Origin: Mycobacterium sp.
Lineage (GTDB): Bacteria > Actinomycetota > Actinomycetes > Mycobacteriales > Mycobacteriaceae
Reading direction: 5' to 3'
NCBI GenBank assembly: GCA_023264735.1
Contig: JAHFVD010000027.1
Location: 23,761-87,760 of the forward strand
DNA length: 64,000 bases
Both the position numbers and the translations under genes were made by a program. Shown here piece by piece: positions 26,602 to 36,483 of this stretch. Under the pieces are notes generated by a model. The model did not search any database and was not told the DNA's origin. It saw only the letters and a list, made by a program, of their open reading frames with translations. Numbering within the stretch: the first letter of the stretch is position 1; each line of letters starts with the position of its first letter.

Positions 26602-27235
26602 GCAGGCCCCGACGCATGGCTTCGGCGACCGCCGCGGCCCGATCACCCACGCCGAGCTTCTCGTAGAGCCGCTGCACATGGGTCTTGACGGTCGAGGGCG
26701 CCAGGAACAGCGCCTCGGCGATCGACGGGATGCTGCGTCCTCCCGCGATCATGGTGAGCACTTCGCGTTCCCGCGCGCTCAGCGCGGGTCCCGTCGGCTC
26801 GGCGCGGCGCCGGATCTCGACGGCCAGCCCCGACGCCAGCCGGGGCGCCAGAACGTCGCGGCCCTTGGCGCAGTCCAGGACCGCGTTGACGATCTCGGCT
26901 CGGGTGGAGTCCTTGGGTAAGTAGCCCGCCGCCCCCTGCTGGAGCGCGTGATAGACGATCTCGGCGTCGTCGTGCGCGGAGACCAACAGCACCCTGGTCG
27001 ACAACTCATCGCGCTGCACGGCAGCGGCTACCTCGGCGCCGTCCATACCGGGCATCCGGTAATCCAGCAGCGCGACGTCGGGGCTGTGCTCCTTGATCAA
27101 CGCCAGCGCCGAGGCACCGTCCTCGGCTTCGGCGACGACCTCGACCTCACCGCTGCCGGACAGGGCCCGAACCAGACCGTCGCGGAACAGCGGGTGGTCG
27201 TCACCGACGACGACGCGCACCTTTTTATCGGGCAT
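26594..27235 (-). CDS. NarL/FixJ-family response regulator
   Basis: This is 213 residues from the ATG at 27235 (MPDKKVRVVVGDDHPL); a longer in-frame start would add a non-conserved extension. The receiver domain has the acidic pocket GDDHP, phospho-acceptor Asp58 (LLDYRMPG) and the late Lys of YLPKDST. The output is a LuxR helix-turn-helix at the C-terminus (LSAREREVLTMI to APSTVKTHVQRLYEKLGV). It overlaps and precedes the kinase gene. Divergently, about 150 bp away, are two very small ORFs that are plausible targets. Confidence 0.91.
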   Translation of the reverse strand: MPDKKVRVVVGDDHPLFRDGLVRALSGSGEVEVVAEAEDGASALALIKEHSPDVALLDYRMPGMDGAEVAAAVQRDELSTRVLLVSAHDDAEIVYHALQQGAAGYLPKDSTRAEIVNAVLDCAKGRDVLAPRLASGLAVEIRRRAEPTGPALSAREREVLTMIAGGRSIPSIAEALFLAPSTVKTHVQRLYEKLGVGDRAAAVAEAMRRGLLE

Positions 27236-27386
27236 ACCAGCAGCTTTCCACATTGGGTCCACCGATCGGGGGACAAACACTTCATCCCTGCCGGGGTCCC
27301 ATCAGCGGACAGACATGGCATCGCAAGCGGGCGATAGTCATTGCATAGCCGAAAGCAATCGGCACCGGAAGCAAAGGGAGACGGAC
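27236..27386. promoter_or_regulatory. Divergent region between response regulator and small secreted peptide gene
   Basis: This 150-bp region must hold the promoters of the two-component operon and the 56-residue gene. A ribosome site GGGAG lies upstream of 27387. No unambiguous palindrome or DevR-type box was found. Confidence 0.35.
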
Positions 27387-27557
27387 ATGGATCGCACATT
27401 CACTCGCCGCTTCACCACCGCCCTGGCGGGACCCACCCTCGCGGTGGGCGTGCTGGCCGGCACTCTCGTCGTCGCCACCCCCGCCGCGGCCGACACGATG
27501 GGCCTGAGCATGACGGCACCGGACTCCTTCGCCGCCCTGATCCCCGTAGCCCTCTGA
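27387..27557 (+). CDS. Small exported peptide, 56 residues, unknown function
   Basis: The ATG at 27387 is preceded by AAAGGGAG. Residues 1-35 form a clear signal peptide: DRTFTRRF basic start, hydrophobic core LAVGVLAGTLVVA and cleavage motif ATPAAA-DT, leaving a mature peptide of only about 21-22 residues (DTMGLSMTAPDSF then AALIPVAL). The mature part has two Met and no Cys or His. It resembles no family I know. It lies divergent from the response regulator and 19 bp upstream of another tiny gene, so the three may form one regulated unit. Confidence 0.62.
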   Translation: MDRTFTRRFTTALAGPTLAVGVLAGTLVVATPAAADTMGLSMTAPDSFAALIPVAL

Positions 27558-27576
27558 CACGGACGGGGGCCTCGAG

Positions 27577-27786
27577 ATGACTGGCACGGCGGCAAACCGA
27601 CTCATCGCGTTTCACGTCGCGGCGATCGCCACGATCGGCATCGTCGCAGCATCGGTCTTGTCGAACTCCAACAGCTCGGCAGCCTCCGACATCGCCGACT
27701 ACGGCTCGAGCATCACCGCGCAGATCGGCATGGCACACGCGCAACACGAAGGCGTGCCACACCAGCACAACGGCGGCCATCAATAA
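27577..27786 (+). CDS. Small membrane-anchored or secreted protein with His-rich tail, 69 residues
   Basis: This is 69 residues from the ATG at 27577. Residues 8-28 form a hydrophobic anchor or signal (LIAFHVAAIATIGIVAASVL) and the C-terminal 18 residues are histidine-rich (HAQHEGVPHQHNGGHQ), with five His that could bind a metal. No known domain was recognised. It follows the 56-residue gene and is ended by a strong hairpin at 27856-27888. A metal-related role is speculation from composition. Confidence 0.6.
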   Translation: MTGTAANRLIAFHVAAIATIGIVAASVLSNSNSSAASDIADYGSSITAQIGMAHAQHEGVPHQHNGGHQ

Positions 27787-27855
27787 CTCACCATCGCAAC
27801 CCGCTCGCGGGAGTTCGGAGGTCTATTGATCGATAACGTTTCTCCACATGCCTAC

Positions 27856-27888
27856 GAGGCCCTCCCTATGGTCATAAGGGAGGGCCTC
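27856..27888. terminator. Strong 12-bp stem hairpin terminator
   Basis: GAGGCCCTCCCT (27856-27867) pairs with AGGGAGGGCCTC (27877-27888) across a 9-nt loop (ATGGTCATA). There is no T tract, as is common for mycobacterial intrinsic terminators. It ends the small-ORF transcript and lies 34 bp before fadE2. Confidence 0.75.
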
Positions 27889-27910
27889 GTCGTGGTGTTG
27901 ACGGGTGTCA

Positions 27911-27916
27911 TATCGT
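27911..27916 (+). promoter_or_regulatory. Candidate -10 box of fadE2, leaderless transcript
   Basis: TATCGT fits the mycobacterial TANNNT pattern and ends 6 nt before the ATG at 27923; there is no ribosome site, so transcription could begin at the start codon. Confidence 0.4.
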
Positions 27917-27922
27917 GGCGGC

Positions 27923-29152
27923 ATGGATTTCGCCATGTCTGCCAAGGGTGCTGACTACCACAAACGCCTCTCCGAGTTCATGGTGGAGCACGTCTTCCCT
28001 GCCGAGAAGTCCTACGACGAGTACCGCGCCGCCGCCGGCCCGAACGACTTCACCGTGCCGCCGGTGGTCGAGGAGCTGAAGGTGCTGGCTCGCGGCCAGG
28101 GCCTGTGGAACCTGTTCCTGCCGTCCGAGTCGGGACTGACCAACCTGGAGTACGCGCCGCTGGCCGAGCTGACGGGATGGAGCACCGAGATCGCGCCCGA
28201 GGTGATCAACTGCGCGGCGCCGGATACCGGCAACATGGAGACCCTGCACCTGTTCGCCACCGAGGAGCAGCGCAAGCAGTGGCTGGAGCCCCTGCTTGCC
28301 GGCGAGATCCGCAGCGCCTTCTCGATGACCGAGCCCGCGGTGGCCTCCAGCGACGCGCGCAACATCCAGACGGCCATCGTGCGCGACGGTGACGACTACA
28401 TCATCAACGGCCGCAAATGGTGGACCTCGGGCGCCAACGATCCGCGCTGCAAGGTCCTGATTGTCATGGGGCGCACCAATCCTGACGCCGCGTCCCATCA
28501 GCAGCAGTCGATGATCCTGGTACCCACCGATACTCCCGGGGTCAACATCAAGCGCTCCACGTCGGTGTTCGGCTGGCAGGACCAGCACGGCCACGCTGAG
28601 GTGATTTACGACAATGTGCGCGTGCCCGCCTCGAACCTGCTGGCCGAGGAAGGCATGGGCTTCGCGATCGCCCAGGCCCGACTGGGCCCTGGCCGGATCC
28701 ACCACTGCATGCGTGCGATCGGGGTGGCCGAGAGGGCGCTGGCATTGCTGACCGAGCGCGCCCGCACCCGCATCGCGTTCGGCAAGCCGCTGGCCGAGCA
28801 GGGTGTGGTGCAGCAGCAGATCGCCTTGTCCCGCAACGAGATCGACCAGGCTCGGCTGCTCTGCCAGAAGGCCGCGTGGACCATCGACCAGCACGGCAAC
28901 AAAGAGGCCCGCAATCTGGTCGCCCAGATCAAGGCCGTCGCACCGCAGATGGCCTGCAACGTCATCGACCGCGCCATCCAGGTGCACGGTGGCGGCGGCG
29001 TCAGCGACGACTTCCCGCTGGCCCGGATGTACGGCTGGCAGCGGGCCATGCGCATTTTCGACGGACCCGACGAGGTGCACATGCGCAGCATCGCCCGCGC
29101 CGAAATCGGCCGGGAACAAAGCGCTTTCGAGGCTGCGGTGACCAGCGCGTGA
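27923..29152 (+). CDS. fadE2: Acyl-CoA dehydrogenase FadE2-like
   Basis: This is 409 residues (M. tuberculosis FadE2 is about 403). It has the acyl-CoA dehydrogenase three-part fold: an N-terminal helical domain, a beta domain with AFSMTEPAVASSDARN and WWTSGA, and a C-terminal domain with ARTRIAFGKPLAEQGVVQQQIA and the FAD-contacting IQVHGGGGVSDDFPLARMY. It oxidises an acyl-CoA, passing electrons to ETF. It overlaps ptbB by GTGA, the same order as Rv0154c-Rv0153c. The start ATG has no ribosome site and may be leaderless. Confidence 0.92.
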   Translation: MDFAMSAKGADYHKRLSEFMVEHVFPAEKSYDEYRAAAGPNDFTVPPVVEELKVLARGQGLWNLFLPSESGLTNLEYAPLAELTGWSTEIAPEVINCAAPDTGNMETLHLFATEEQRKQWLEPLLAGEIRSAFSMTEPAVASSDARNIQTAIVRDGDDYIINGRKWWTSGANDPRCKVLIVMGRTNPDAASHQQQSMILVPTDTPGVNIKRSTSVFGWQDQHGHAEVIYDNVRVPASNLLAEEGMGFAIAQARLGPGRIHHCMRAIGVAERALALLTERARTRIAFGKPLAEQGVVQQQIALSRNEIDQARLLCQKAAWTIDQHGNKEARNLVAQIKAVAPQMACNVIDRAIQVHGGGGVSDDFPLARMYGWQRAMRIFDGPDEVHMRSIARAEIGREQSAFEAAVTSA

Positions 29153-29943
29153 ACAACGGTCAGCTGTCGGGCGCGTGGAACTTCCGCGATATCGCCGCGA
29201 CCGCCGGACTGCGCCCCGGACGGTTCTTCAGGTCCAGTGAGCTCAGCCGGCTCGACGACGACGGCCGCGAGGTCTTCCGCACGCTCGGCATCACCGACGT
29301 CGCCGACCTGCGTTCGCCGCAGGAGGTGGAACGCCGTGGGGGCGGCGCGGTTCCGGACGGCGTCGCGATCCATCTGCTGCCGTTCCCGGACCTGTCGAAC
29401 ACCACTGCCGAGGCTCCACACGAGACCAGCTGGCAGAAGATGATGGCCGACAAGACCGCCGAGGACGATGTCGAGGCGGCCGCAGAACGGTTCATGACCG
29501 AGGAGTACCAGAAGTTCCCGGTGCTCGGTGGCGCGCAACGTGCTGTGCGGCAAGTGTTTTCACTGCTCGGCGCGGGACGTCCGGTGATCACCCACTGCTT
29601 CGCGGGTAAGGATCGCACCGGGTTCACCGTGGCGGTGGTGCTGGAGGCGATCGGGATCCGGAGCGACGCCGTGCTCACCGATTTTCTGCGCAGCAACGAC
29701 GCCGTCGACTCGTTGCGCGAACGCATCATGGAATCGGTGGTCGACCATGCGGGAGAGACACCCGAGATCACCACGTTCGCCCAAGCGCGCCTGACCAACG
29801 GGGTGCTGGGTGTGCGTGAGGAGTACCTGGCGACAGCCCGGCGAACCATCGACGAGAACTACGGCAGCCTGGACGGCTTCCTGCGGGTCTGCGACGTGAG
29901 CGCCGAGGATGTGGCGCGGGCCCGCACCGAGCTACTGGGCTAG
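29149..29943 (+). CDS. ptbB: Protein tyrosine/lipid phosphatase, MptpB-like
   Basis: This is 264 residues from the GTG at 29149 that overlaps the fadE2 stop. The active-site loop HCFAGKDRTGF has the CX5R motif (Cys150, Arg156) with Lys and Asp inside it, as in MptpB, which acts on phosphotyrosine, phosphoserine and phosphoinositides. The general structure (NFRDIAATAGLRPGRFFRSSEL at the start) is that of the triple-specificity tyrosine phosphatase family. There is no signal peptide. It overlaps the 3' end of the DUF456 gene by 12 bp. Confidence 0.91.
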   Translation: MNNGQLSGAWNFRDIAATAGLRPGRFFRSSELSRLDDDGREVFRTLGITDVADLRSPQEVERRGGGAVPDGVAIHLLPFPDLSNTTAEAPHETSWQKMMADKTAEDDVEAAAERFMTEEYQKFPVLGGAQRAVRQVFSLLGAGRPVITHCFAGKDRTGFTVAVVLEAIGIRSDAVLTDFLRSNDAVDSLRERIMESVVDHAGETPEITTFAQARLTNGVLGVREEYLATARRTIDENYGSLDGFLRVCDVSAEDVARARTELLG

Positions 29944-30417
29944 CACCAGGCCGGCCACCCACACCGCGGTGGCGATCAGCCCGCCCGCCAGCTCGACACC
30001 CACCGACAAGGCGACGGCCTTGAGCGCGAGCACGGTGGCGGCCCAGGCCCGCCGCTGATTGCGACGGGCGGCGAGCTCGGCGAGGTACACCCCCAGCACG
30101 AACCCGAGCAGCAGGCCGACGACCGGCACCACGAAGAAGCCGATCACCCCGAGCACGGCTCCGGCCGCCAGCGTCCACCTACCGACCTCGGCCGCCCGCA
30201 TCCGCCGGGCCGGCCACAGGTACTTGATTCCCACGCTGGCTCCGAGCACCGCGGTGACCACACCGAGCACCACCCAGGACACCAGGGTGTGTTCGACGGC
30301 CGCCCAGATCGCGATGGCCGCGAACACCAACAGGGTGCCCGGTAGCAGCGGCACGATGACGCCCACCAGTCCGATCGCAATGGCCAGCCCGACGAGGACG
30401 ATGCCGCCGGTGCTCAC
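29932..30417 (-). CDS. DUF456 small membrane protein
   Basis: This is 161 residues, almost entirely hydrophobic, with about five membrane segments. The opening GLVGVIVPLLPGTLLVFAAI and the Gly-rich GVIGFFVVPVVGLLLGFVLG are characteristic of DUF456, whose function is unknown. The start is the GTG at 30417. It converges with ptbB (12-bp overlap) and is divergent from pntA. No partner suggests a role. Confidence 0.83.
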   Translation of the reverse strand: MSTGGIVLVGLAIAIGLVGVIVPLLPGTLLVFAAIAIWAAVEHTLVSWVVLGVVTAVLGASVGIKYLWPARRMRAAEVGRWTLAAGAVLGVIGFFVVPVVGLLLGFVLGVYLAELAARRNQRRAWAATVLALKAVALSVGVELAGGLIATAVWVAGLVLAQ

Positions 30418-30556
30418 CCGTTGAGCCTAGGCCGCTGGTCGATCCGGCCACCGCCAACCGCGCTCGGGGTACGGAGTTCGCAGGTGAACCCTGCCATTCC
30501 CTACACTTGCATCTTCCACCCAGCCTCCGCATGACCAACCAGATCGGATCGCACTG

Positions 30557-32089
30557 ATGATCATCGGGATTCCACGTGAGTCTCTGCCTGGGGAAACACG
30601 TGTCGCCGCCACACCACAGACGGTCGGACAGCTCATCAAACTCGGTTACGAGGTACTGGTGGAGTCCGGTGCGGGTGTCGCGGCGAGCTTCTCCGACGAG
30701 GCATTCGTCGAGGCCGGTGCCGGTATCGGGACCACCGTGGAAGCGCTGGCCACCGATATCGTCCTCAAGGTCAACGCACCCACCAGTGCCGAGATCGCCG
30801 CACTGCGCGACGGGGCAACACTGATCAGCCTGATCTCCCCCGCGCTGAAACCCGAACTCGTCGAGGAGCTGTCCACCCGGCCGATCACAGTGCTGGCCAT
30901 GGACGCCGTGCCACGGATCTCGCGGGCTCAGTCGCTGGACGTCCTGTCGTCGATGGCCAATATCGCCGGGTACCGCGCGGTTATCGAGGCAGCACATGCG
31001 TTCGGCCGGTTCTTCACCGGCCAGGTGACCGCGGCAGGCAAGGTCCCGCCGGCCAAAGTGCTGGTGGTCGGCGCGGGTGTGGCCGGGCTGGCGGCGATCG
31101 GCGCCGCGGGCAGCCTCGGTGCCATCGTGCGCGCCACCGACCCGCGCCCCGAGGTCGCCGATCAGGTCAAATCCCTTGGTGGTGAGTATCTTTCGATCGA
31201 GTCACCGGAGACCGAGGTATCGGCTACCGGGTACGCCAAGGAGATGGGCGACGATTACAAGGCCCGCGAGGCGCAGCTGTACGCCGAGCAGTCCGAGGAT
31301 GTCGACATCATCGTCACGACGGCACTGATCCCCGGCCGGCCCGCACCGCGCATCATCACCGCCGACATGGTCGCCTCGATGAAATCGGGCAGTGTCATCG
31401 TCGATATGGCCGCGGCCAACGGCGGCAACGTCGAGGGCACCGTCAAAGACCAGGCCGTCCTCACCGACAACGGTGTGACCATCATCGGCTACACCGACCT
31501 GGCCGGCCGACTACCCACCCAGGCATCGCAGCTCTACGGCACCAACCTGGTCAACCTCCTCAAACTGCTGACCCCGGAAAAAGACGGCACGCTCGTACTC
31601 GATTTCGACGACGTCGTACAGCGGTCGGTCACCGTGGTCCGCGACGGCGAGACGACGTGGCCACCACCACCGGTACAGGTATCTGCCGCCCCGGCACCGG
31701 CCGCGACGGCCACCCCGGCAGTGCAGCAGAAGAAAGAACCGATGACGATGGGCCGCCGGCTCGGCATCACCTTCGGTGCCGCCGCCGTGCTGTTCCTACT
31801 CATCGCGTTGTCCCCGGCCGCACTACAGGTGCACCTGACAGTGTTCGCGCTGGCGATCGTCATCGGCTACTACGTCATCGGTCACGTGCACCACGCCCTG
31901 CACACCCCGTTGATGTCGGTGACCAACGCCATTTCCGGCATCATCGTCGTCGGCGCGCTGCTCCAGATCGGCCACGGTGACGTCATCGTCACAACATTGG
32001 CCGCCGTCGCCATCCTGCTTGCCAGCATCAACATCTTCGGTGGCTTCGCGGTGACGCGTCGCATGCTCGCGATGTTCTCGAGGAGCTGA
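30557..32089 (+). CDS. pntA: Proton-translocating NAD(P) transhydrogenase subunit alpha (fused)
   Basis: This is 510 residues, the E. coli PntA length. Residues 1-365 form the NAD(H)-binding domain I ([23 protein letters not shown]-loop equivalent [14 protein letters not shown]). A Pro/Ala linker follows, and residues about 400-510 carry four membrane helices of domain II. M. tuberculosis encodes these as two proteins (PntAa, PntAb); here they are fused. It makes NADPH from NADH using the proton gradient. The gene is followed 1 bp later by pntB. Relative to M. tuberculosis the pair lies on the other side of fadE2-ptbB and in the opposite relative orientation. Confidence 0.95.
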   Translation: MIIGIPRESLPGETRVAATPQTVGQLIKLGYEVLVESGAGVAASFSDEAFVEAGAGIGTTVEALATDIVLKVNAPTSAEIAALRDGATLISLISPALKPELVEELSTRPITVLAMDAVPRISRAQSLDVLSSMANIAGYRAVIEAAHAFGRFFTGQVTAAGKVPPAKVLVVGAGVAGLAAIGAAGSLGAIVRATDPRPEVADQVKSLGGEYLSIESPETEVSATGYAKEMGDDYKAREAQLYAEQSEDVDIIVTTALIPGRPAPRIITADMVASMKSGSVIVDMAAANGGNVEGTVKDQAVLTDNGVTIIGYTDLAGRLPTQASQLYGTNLVNLLKLLTPEKDGTLVLDFDDVVQRSVTVVRDGETTWPPPPVQVSAAPAPAATATPAVQQKKEPMTMGRRLGITFGAAAVLFLLIALSPAALQVHLTVFALAIVIGYYVIGHVHHALHTPLMSVTNAISGIIVVGALLQIGHGDVIVTTLAAVAILLASINIFGGFAVTRRMLAMFSRS

Positions 32090-32090
32090 G

Positions 32091-33512
32091 TTGTTCACAT
32101 TGGAAACGGCCGCCACCGCGGCCTACATCGTCGCGGCCCTGCTGTTCATCCTGGCGCTGGCCGGGCTGTCCAAGCACGAAACATCGCGGGCCGGAAACAC
32201 ATTCGGCATGGCCGGCATGGTGGTGGCGCTGGTGGCCACCATCGCACTGGCCCTGGCCCGCCATATCGAGCCGGTCGGTCTGGGCCTGCTGATCGGCGCC
32301 ATGGCCATCGGTGCCGCGATCGGCTTGTGGCGCGCCCGCGTCGTCGAGATGACCGGTATGCCCGAGCTGATTGCACTGCTGCACAGTTTCGTCGGTCTGG
32401 CCGCGGTCCTGGTCGGCTGGAACGGCTACCTGCACGTCGAACACGACCTCGCCGGCGCCGAGGCCGCAGTGCTCAACAGCGAGGGTATGCTCGGCATCCA
32501 CTCCGCTGAGGTGTTCATCGGCGTATTCATCGGCGCCGTAACCTTCACCGGATCGATCGTCGCCAACCTGAAACTGTCGGCGCGTATCAAATCAGCCCCA
32601 CTGATGTTGCCCGGCAAGAACTTTCTCAATGTCGGTGCCCTGGTGTTGTTCGTGGCGTTCACCGTCTGGTTCGTCATCGAACCCCAGCTGTGGCTGCTGA
32701 TCGTCGTCACGGTGTTGGCACTGCTGCTGGGCTGGCACCTGGTCGCCTCGATCGGCGGTGGCGACATGCCCGTCGTGGTGTCGATGCTCAACAGCTATTC
32801 CGGTTGGGCTGCAGCAGCTTCGGGCTTCCTGCTGTCCAACGATCTGTTGATCGTCACCGGCGCGCTGGTCGGATCTTCGGGTGCCTACCTGTCCTACATC
32901 ATGTGCAAAGCCATGAACCGCTCGTTCATCTCGGTCATCGCCGGTGGGTTCGGCATCGAAGCAGGACCCGCCGAGGACAAGGATTACGGCGAACACCGCG
33001 AGATCAACGCCGAGGGAGCCGCCGAACTCTTGTCATCGGCCAGTTCAGTGATCATCACCCCCGGCTACGGGATGGCCGTGGCCCAGGCCCAGTACGGCGT
33101 TGCCGAACTGACCCGCAAGCTGCGCGAGCGTGGTGTCACTGTCCGATTCGGTATCCACCCCGTCGCAGGCCGTCTGCCCGGACATATGAACGTGCTGCTG
33201 GCAGAGGCGAAGGTGCCCTACGACATCGTGCTCGAAATGGACGAGGTCAACGACGATTTCGAGAGCACCTCGGTGGTTTTGGTGATCGGCGCCAACGACA
33301 CGGTGAACCCGGCGGCGTCGGAAGATCCGGCCAGTCCGATCGCCGGCATGCCGGTGCTGACGGTCTGGAATGCCGAGCACGTCATCGTGTTCAAACGGTC
33401 CATGGCCTCCGGTTACGCCGGCGTGCAGAATCCACTGTTCTTCCGCGAGAACACCCAGATGCTGTTCGGCGATGCGCGCGACAGGGTCGACGACATCAAC
33501 GCCGCGCTGTAA
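32091..33512 (+). CDS. pntB: Proton-translocating NAD(P) transhydrogenase subunit beta
   Basis: This is 473 residues from a TTG at 32091 with AGGAG 6 nt upstream. The N-terminal two-thirds has about nine membrane helices; the C-terminal domain III binds NADP(H) ([49 protein letters not shown]). It forms the transhydrogenase with PntA and drives NADPH production. It is followed by a transporter remnant, with no other operon partner. Confidence 0.95.
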   Translation: MFTLETAATAAYIVAALLFILALAGLSKHETSRAGNTFGMAGMVVALVATIALALARHIEPVGLGLLIGAMAIGAAIGLWRARVVEMTGMPELIALLHSFVGLAAVLVGWNGYLHVEHDLAGAEAAVLNSEGMLGIHSAEVFIGVFIGAVTFTGSIVANLKLSARIKSAPLMLPGKNFLNVGALVLFVAFTVWFVIEPQLWLLIVVTVLALLLGWHLVASIGGGDMPVVVSMLNSYSGWAAAASGFLLSNDLLIVTGALVGSSGAYLSYIMCKAMNRSFISVIAGGFGIEAGPAEDKDYGEHREINAEGAAELLSSASSVIITPGYGMAVAQAQYGVAELTRKLRERGVTVRFGIHPVAGRLPGHMNVLLAEAKVPYDIVLEMDEVNDDFESTSVVLVIGANDTVNPAASEDPASPIAGMPVLTVWNAEHVIVFKRSMASGYAGVQNPLFFRENTQMLFGDARDRVDDINAAL

Positions 33513-33570
33513 CGCCGTGCGGTGAACCGCCGCGTCCCGATGTGGTCGGTGCCGATGTTCTTCATCGTCG

Positions 33571-33744
33571 GTGCCGGCCCGCTTCGCCTTGCTTCTGGCA
33601 CCGCTGCCTGCTGCCGCCGCCGGTATCGGCGCGGTCATGCTGCATCAGTGGCCGACACCCACCGAACTCGCGGGCATCGCCTTGGTCATGACGGCGCTGG
33701 TCATCAGTGCGGACGACTCGGTGGTCGAGGACACCGGAAACTAA
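33571..33744 (+). pseudogene. Remnant of EamA/DMT-family transporter (C-terminal fragment)
   Basis: An open frame of 57 codons reads VPARFALLLAPLPAAAAGIG, then LHQWPTPTELAGIALVM and TALVISADDS, the pattern of the last two helices of an EamA transporter. The rest of such a gene (about 280 residues) is absent: upstream sequence runs directly into pntB. The stop overlaps the HAD gene stop. It is a degenerate fragment left after deletion; a functional product is unlikely. Confidence 0.58.
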
Positions 33745-34436
33745 AGCTTGTCGGCCAGGTCCACGAGGTCCGTTGCGGTCACATCGAATTCGCCGGGCTC
33801 GAACGCCACGCGATAGCGCCCTGGTTGTCCCCATTCCAGCGGCCGGTCGACGTACGCGGTCCGCAGCCCGGCAGTGCGTGCGGCCCGCAGGTCACTGGGA
33901 TGCGCCGCGACCAGCATCAGCTCGTCAGGCGCCACATCCAGGATCTGTGCGCAGCCCAGGTAGGCCTCGCGGTCGGGTTTGTAGTGACCGAATATCTCGG
34001 CCGACAGCACGCAGTCCCACGGCAGACCCGCGTGCTTGGCCATGTCGGTCAGCAGCGACACGTTGCCGTTCGACAGCGTGGTGATGACGTATCGCTCCTT
34101 GAGCCGGTACAGCCCTTCCACGCTGTCGGGCCAGGGGTTCAGCCGATGCCACGCCCGGTTCAGGTGATCAACATCGTCGTCCGCGGCTTCGATGGCGGCA
34201 TCGCGCAGCAACTCGTCGAGGATCCTGCGGTGCAGATCGTCCAGCCGCGTCCACGGCAGCTCACCGCGGCGAACCAAATCCATCGCCGGGACGTAGCCGG
34301 CCCGCCAGCCGTCGGCGAACTTTGCCCAATCTCGTTGTGCACCTTGCTGTTTCCCGAACTCTTCGAGCTCACCGATGAGGCTCGCGCGCCAGTCGACGAC
34401 CGTGCCGAACACGTCGAAGGCCAGCGCGCGAACCAC
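33741..34436 (-). CDS. HAD-superfamily hydrolase (haloacid dehalogenase type II-like)
   Basis: This is 231 residues from the GTG at 34436 (VVRALAFDVFGTVVDW). Motif I is DVFGTVVD, motif II is TLSNGN, a conserved Lys is in HYKPDREAY, and motif III-like residues are VAAHPSDLRAA. This pattern fits the L-2-haloacid dehalogenase group, though most mycobacterial members have unproven substrates. It is 14 bp downstream of the SDR gene and could be its co-transcribed partner. Confidence 0.84.
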   Translation of the reverse strand: MVRALAFDVFGTVVDWRASLIGELEEFGKQQGAQRDWAKFADGWRAGYVPAMDLVRRGELPWTRLDDLHRRILDELLRDAAIEAADDDVDHLNRAWHRLNPWPDSVEGLYRLKERYVITTLSNGNVSLLTDMAKHAGLPWDCVLSAEIFGHYKPDREAYLGCAQILDVAPDELMLVAAHPSDLRAARTAGLRTAYVDRPLEWGQPGRYRVAFEPGEFDVTATDLVDLADKL

Positions 34437-34450
34437 AGCGGTTCCAGAGA

Positions 34451-35314
34451 TCAGCCGAGCTTGAACGTGGCGTGCTCGGCCGACGACAAGTCGTCGATCT
34501 GCGACCACTGCGACGCGATGTCGTCGACGGTCGGCACGTGGTCGAAGGTCACACCGTCGTTCTGGAACAGCGCCGCGCGCTGCACCTTGCCGCCACCGAC
34601 GATGAAGATCGAGGCCGAATCGGGCACCTCTTCGGTGCACAGGTAGCCGACCACCGGCGCGACGTACTCGGGAGTGAGCTTCGCGAGCACCTCCTTGGGC
34701 AGGATGTCCTCGGTCATGCGGGTGGCCGCGATCGGTGCGACGGCATTGGCCTTGATGTTGTACTTGGCGCCTTCCTGGGCCAGCGTGTTGATCAGACCGA
34801 CCAGCCCGAGTTTGGCGGCGCTGTAGTTGGCCTGCCCGAAGTTGCCGAACAGACCGCTGGTGGAGGTGGCGACGACGATGCGGCCATAGCTCTGCTCGCG
34901 GAAGTGCGGCCAGGCGGCGCGGATGACGTTGTAGCCGCCGTACAGGTGGACCTTGAGCACCGAGTCCCAGTTCTCGAACGGCATCTTGTGGAAGGTGCCG
35001 TCACGCAGGATGCCCGCATTGCTGACAATGCCGTCGATCTTGCCGAACTCGTCGAGCGCGGTCTTGATGATGTTCTCGGCGCCCTCGGACTCGGCGACCG
35101 AGTCGTAGTTGGCGACCGCACGGCCGCCGGCGTCCTTGATCTCCTGGACCACCTGGTCGGCCATGTTGTGGCCGGCACCGCTGCCGTCGCGCGCGCCACC
35201 GAGGTCATTGACCACGACACTGGCGCCTTCACGGGCCAGGGTCAGGGCGTATTCGCGGCCCAGACCACCGCCGGCACCAGTGACGACGACTACTCGATCA
35301 ACAACTCCGGGCAT
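34451..35314 (-). CDS. Short-chain dehydrogenase, HSD17B4-like (Rv0148-like)
   Basis: This is 287 residues (Rv0148 is about 286). The cofactor motif is TGAGGGLG; NDLGG follows, then SNAGIL and the catalytic ANYSAAKLGLVGL. The extended C-terminus (VGGGKVQRAALFQNDGV) matches the 17-beta-hydroxysteroid/3-hydroxyacyl-CoA dehydrogenase type 4 subgroup. It probably oxidises 3-hydroxyacyl-CoA or a steroid side chain. AAAGGA lies upstream of the ATG at 35314. It is 78 bp downstream of the methyltransferase gene. Confidence 0.88.
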   Translation of the reverse strand: MPGVVDRVVVVTGAGGGLGREYALTLAREGASVVVNDLGGARDGSGAGHNMADQVVQEIKDAGGRAVANYDSVAESEGAENIIKTALDEFGKIDGIVSNAGILRDGTFHKMPFENWDSVLKVHLYGGYNVIRAAWPHFREQSYGRIVVATSTSGLFGNFGQANYSAAKLGLVGLINTLAQEGAKYNIKANAVAPIAATRMTEDILPKEVLAKLTPEYVAPVVGYLCTEEVPDSASIFIVGGGKVQRAALFQNDGVTFDHVPTVDDIASQWSQIDDLSSAEHATFKLG

Positions 35315-35392
35315 GAGGCATCCTTTCTCCGACTGACGGAACGCAACTCCCTGTATACGTGGGCCGTCGGAGCTGCAGCCAGCCGGGTGGCG

Positions 35393-36409
<1,017 letters not shown>

Positions 36410-36483
36410 TCAGCCAGGGTTATACGACGATAGTACCGAGAAACTTAGCCAAGCTATGCGACTGTGGCAGATGTCACCGGCCA

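Noticed and set aside
27236..27386. DevR-type box (GGGAC/GTCCC) upstream of the small ORFs
   Set aside because: GGGGGAC and ATCCC are present but not symmetrically spaced and do not fit the consensus.
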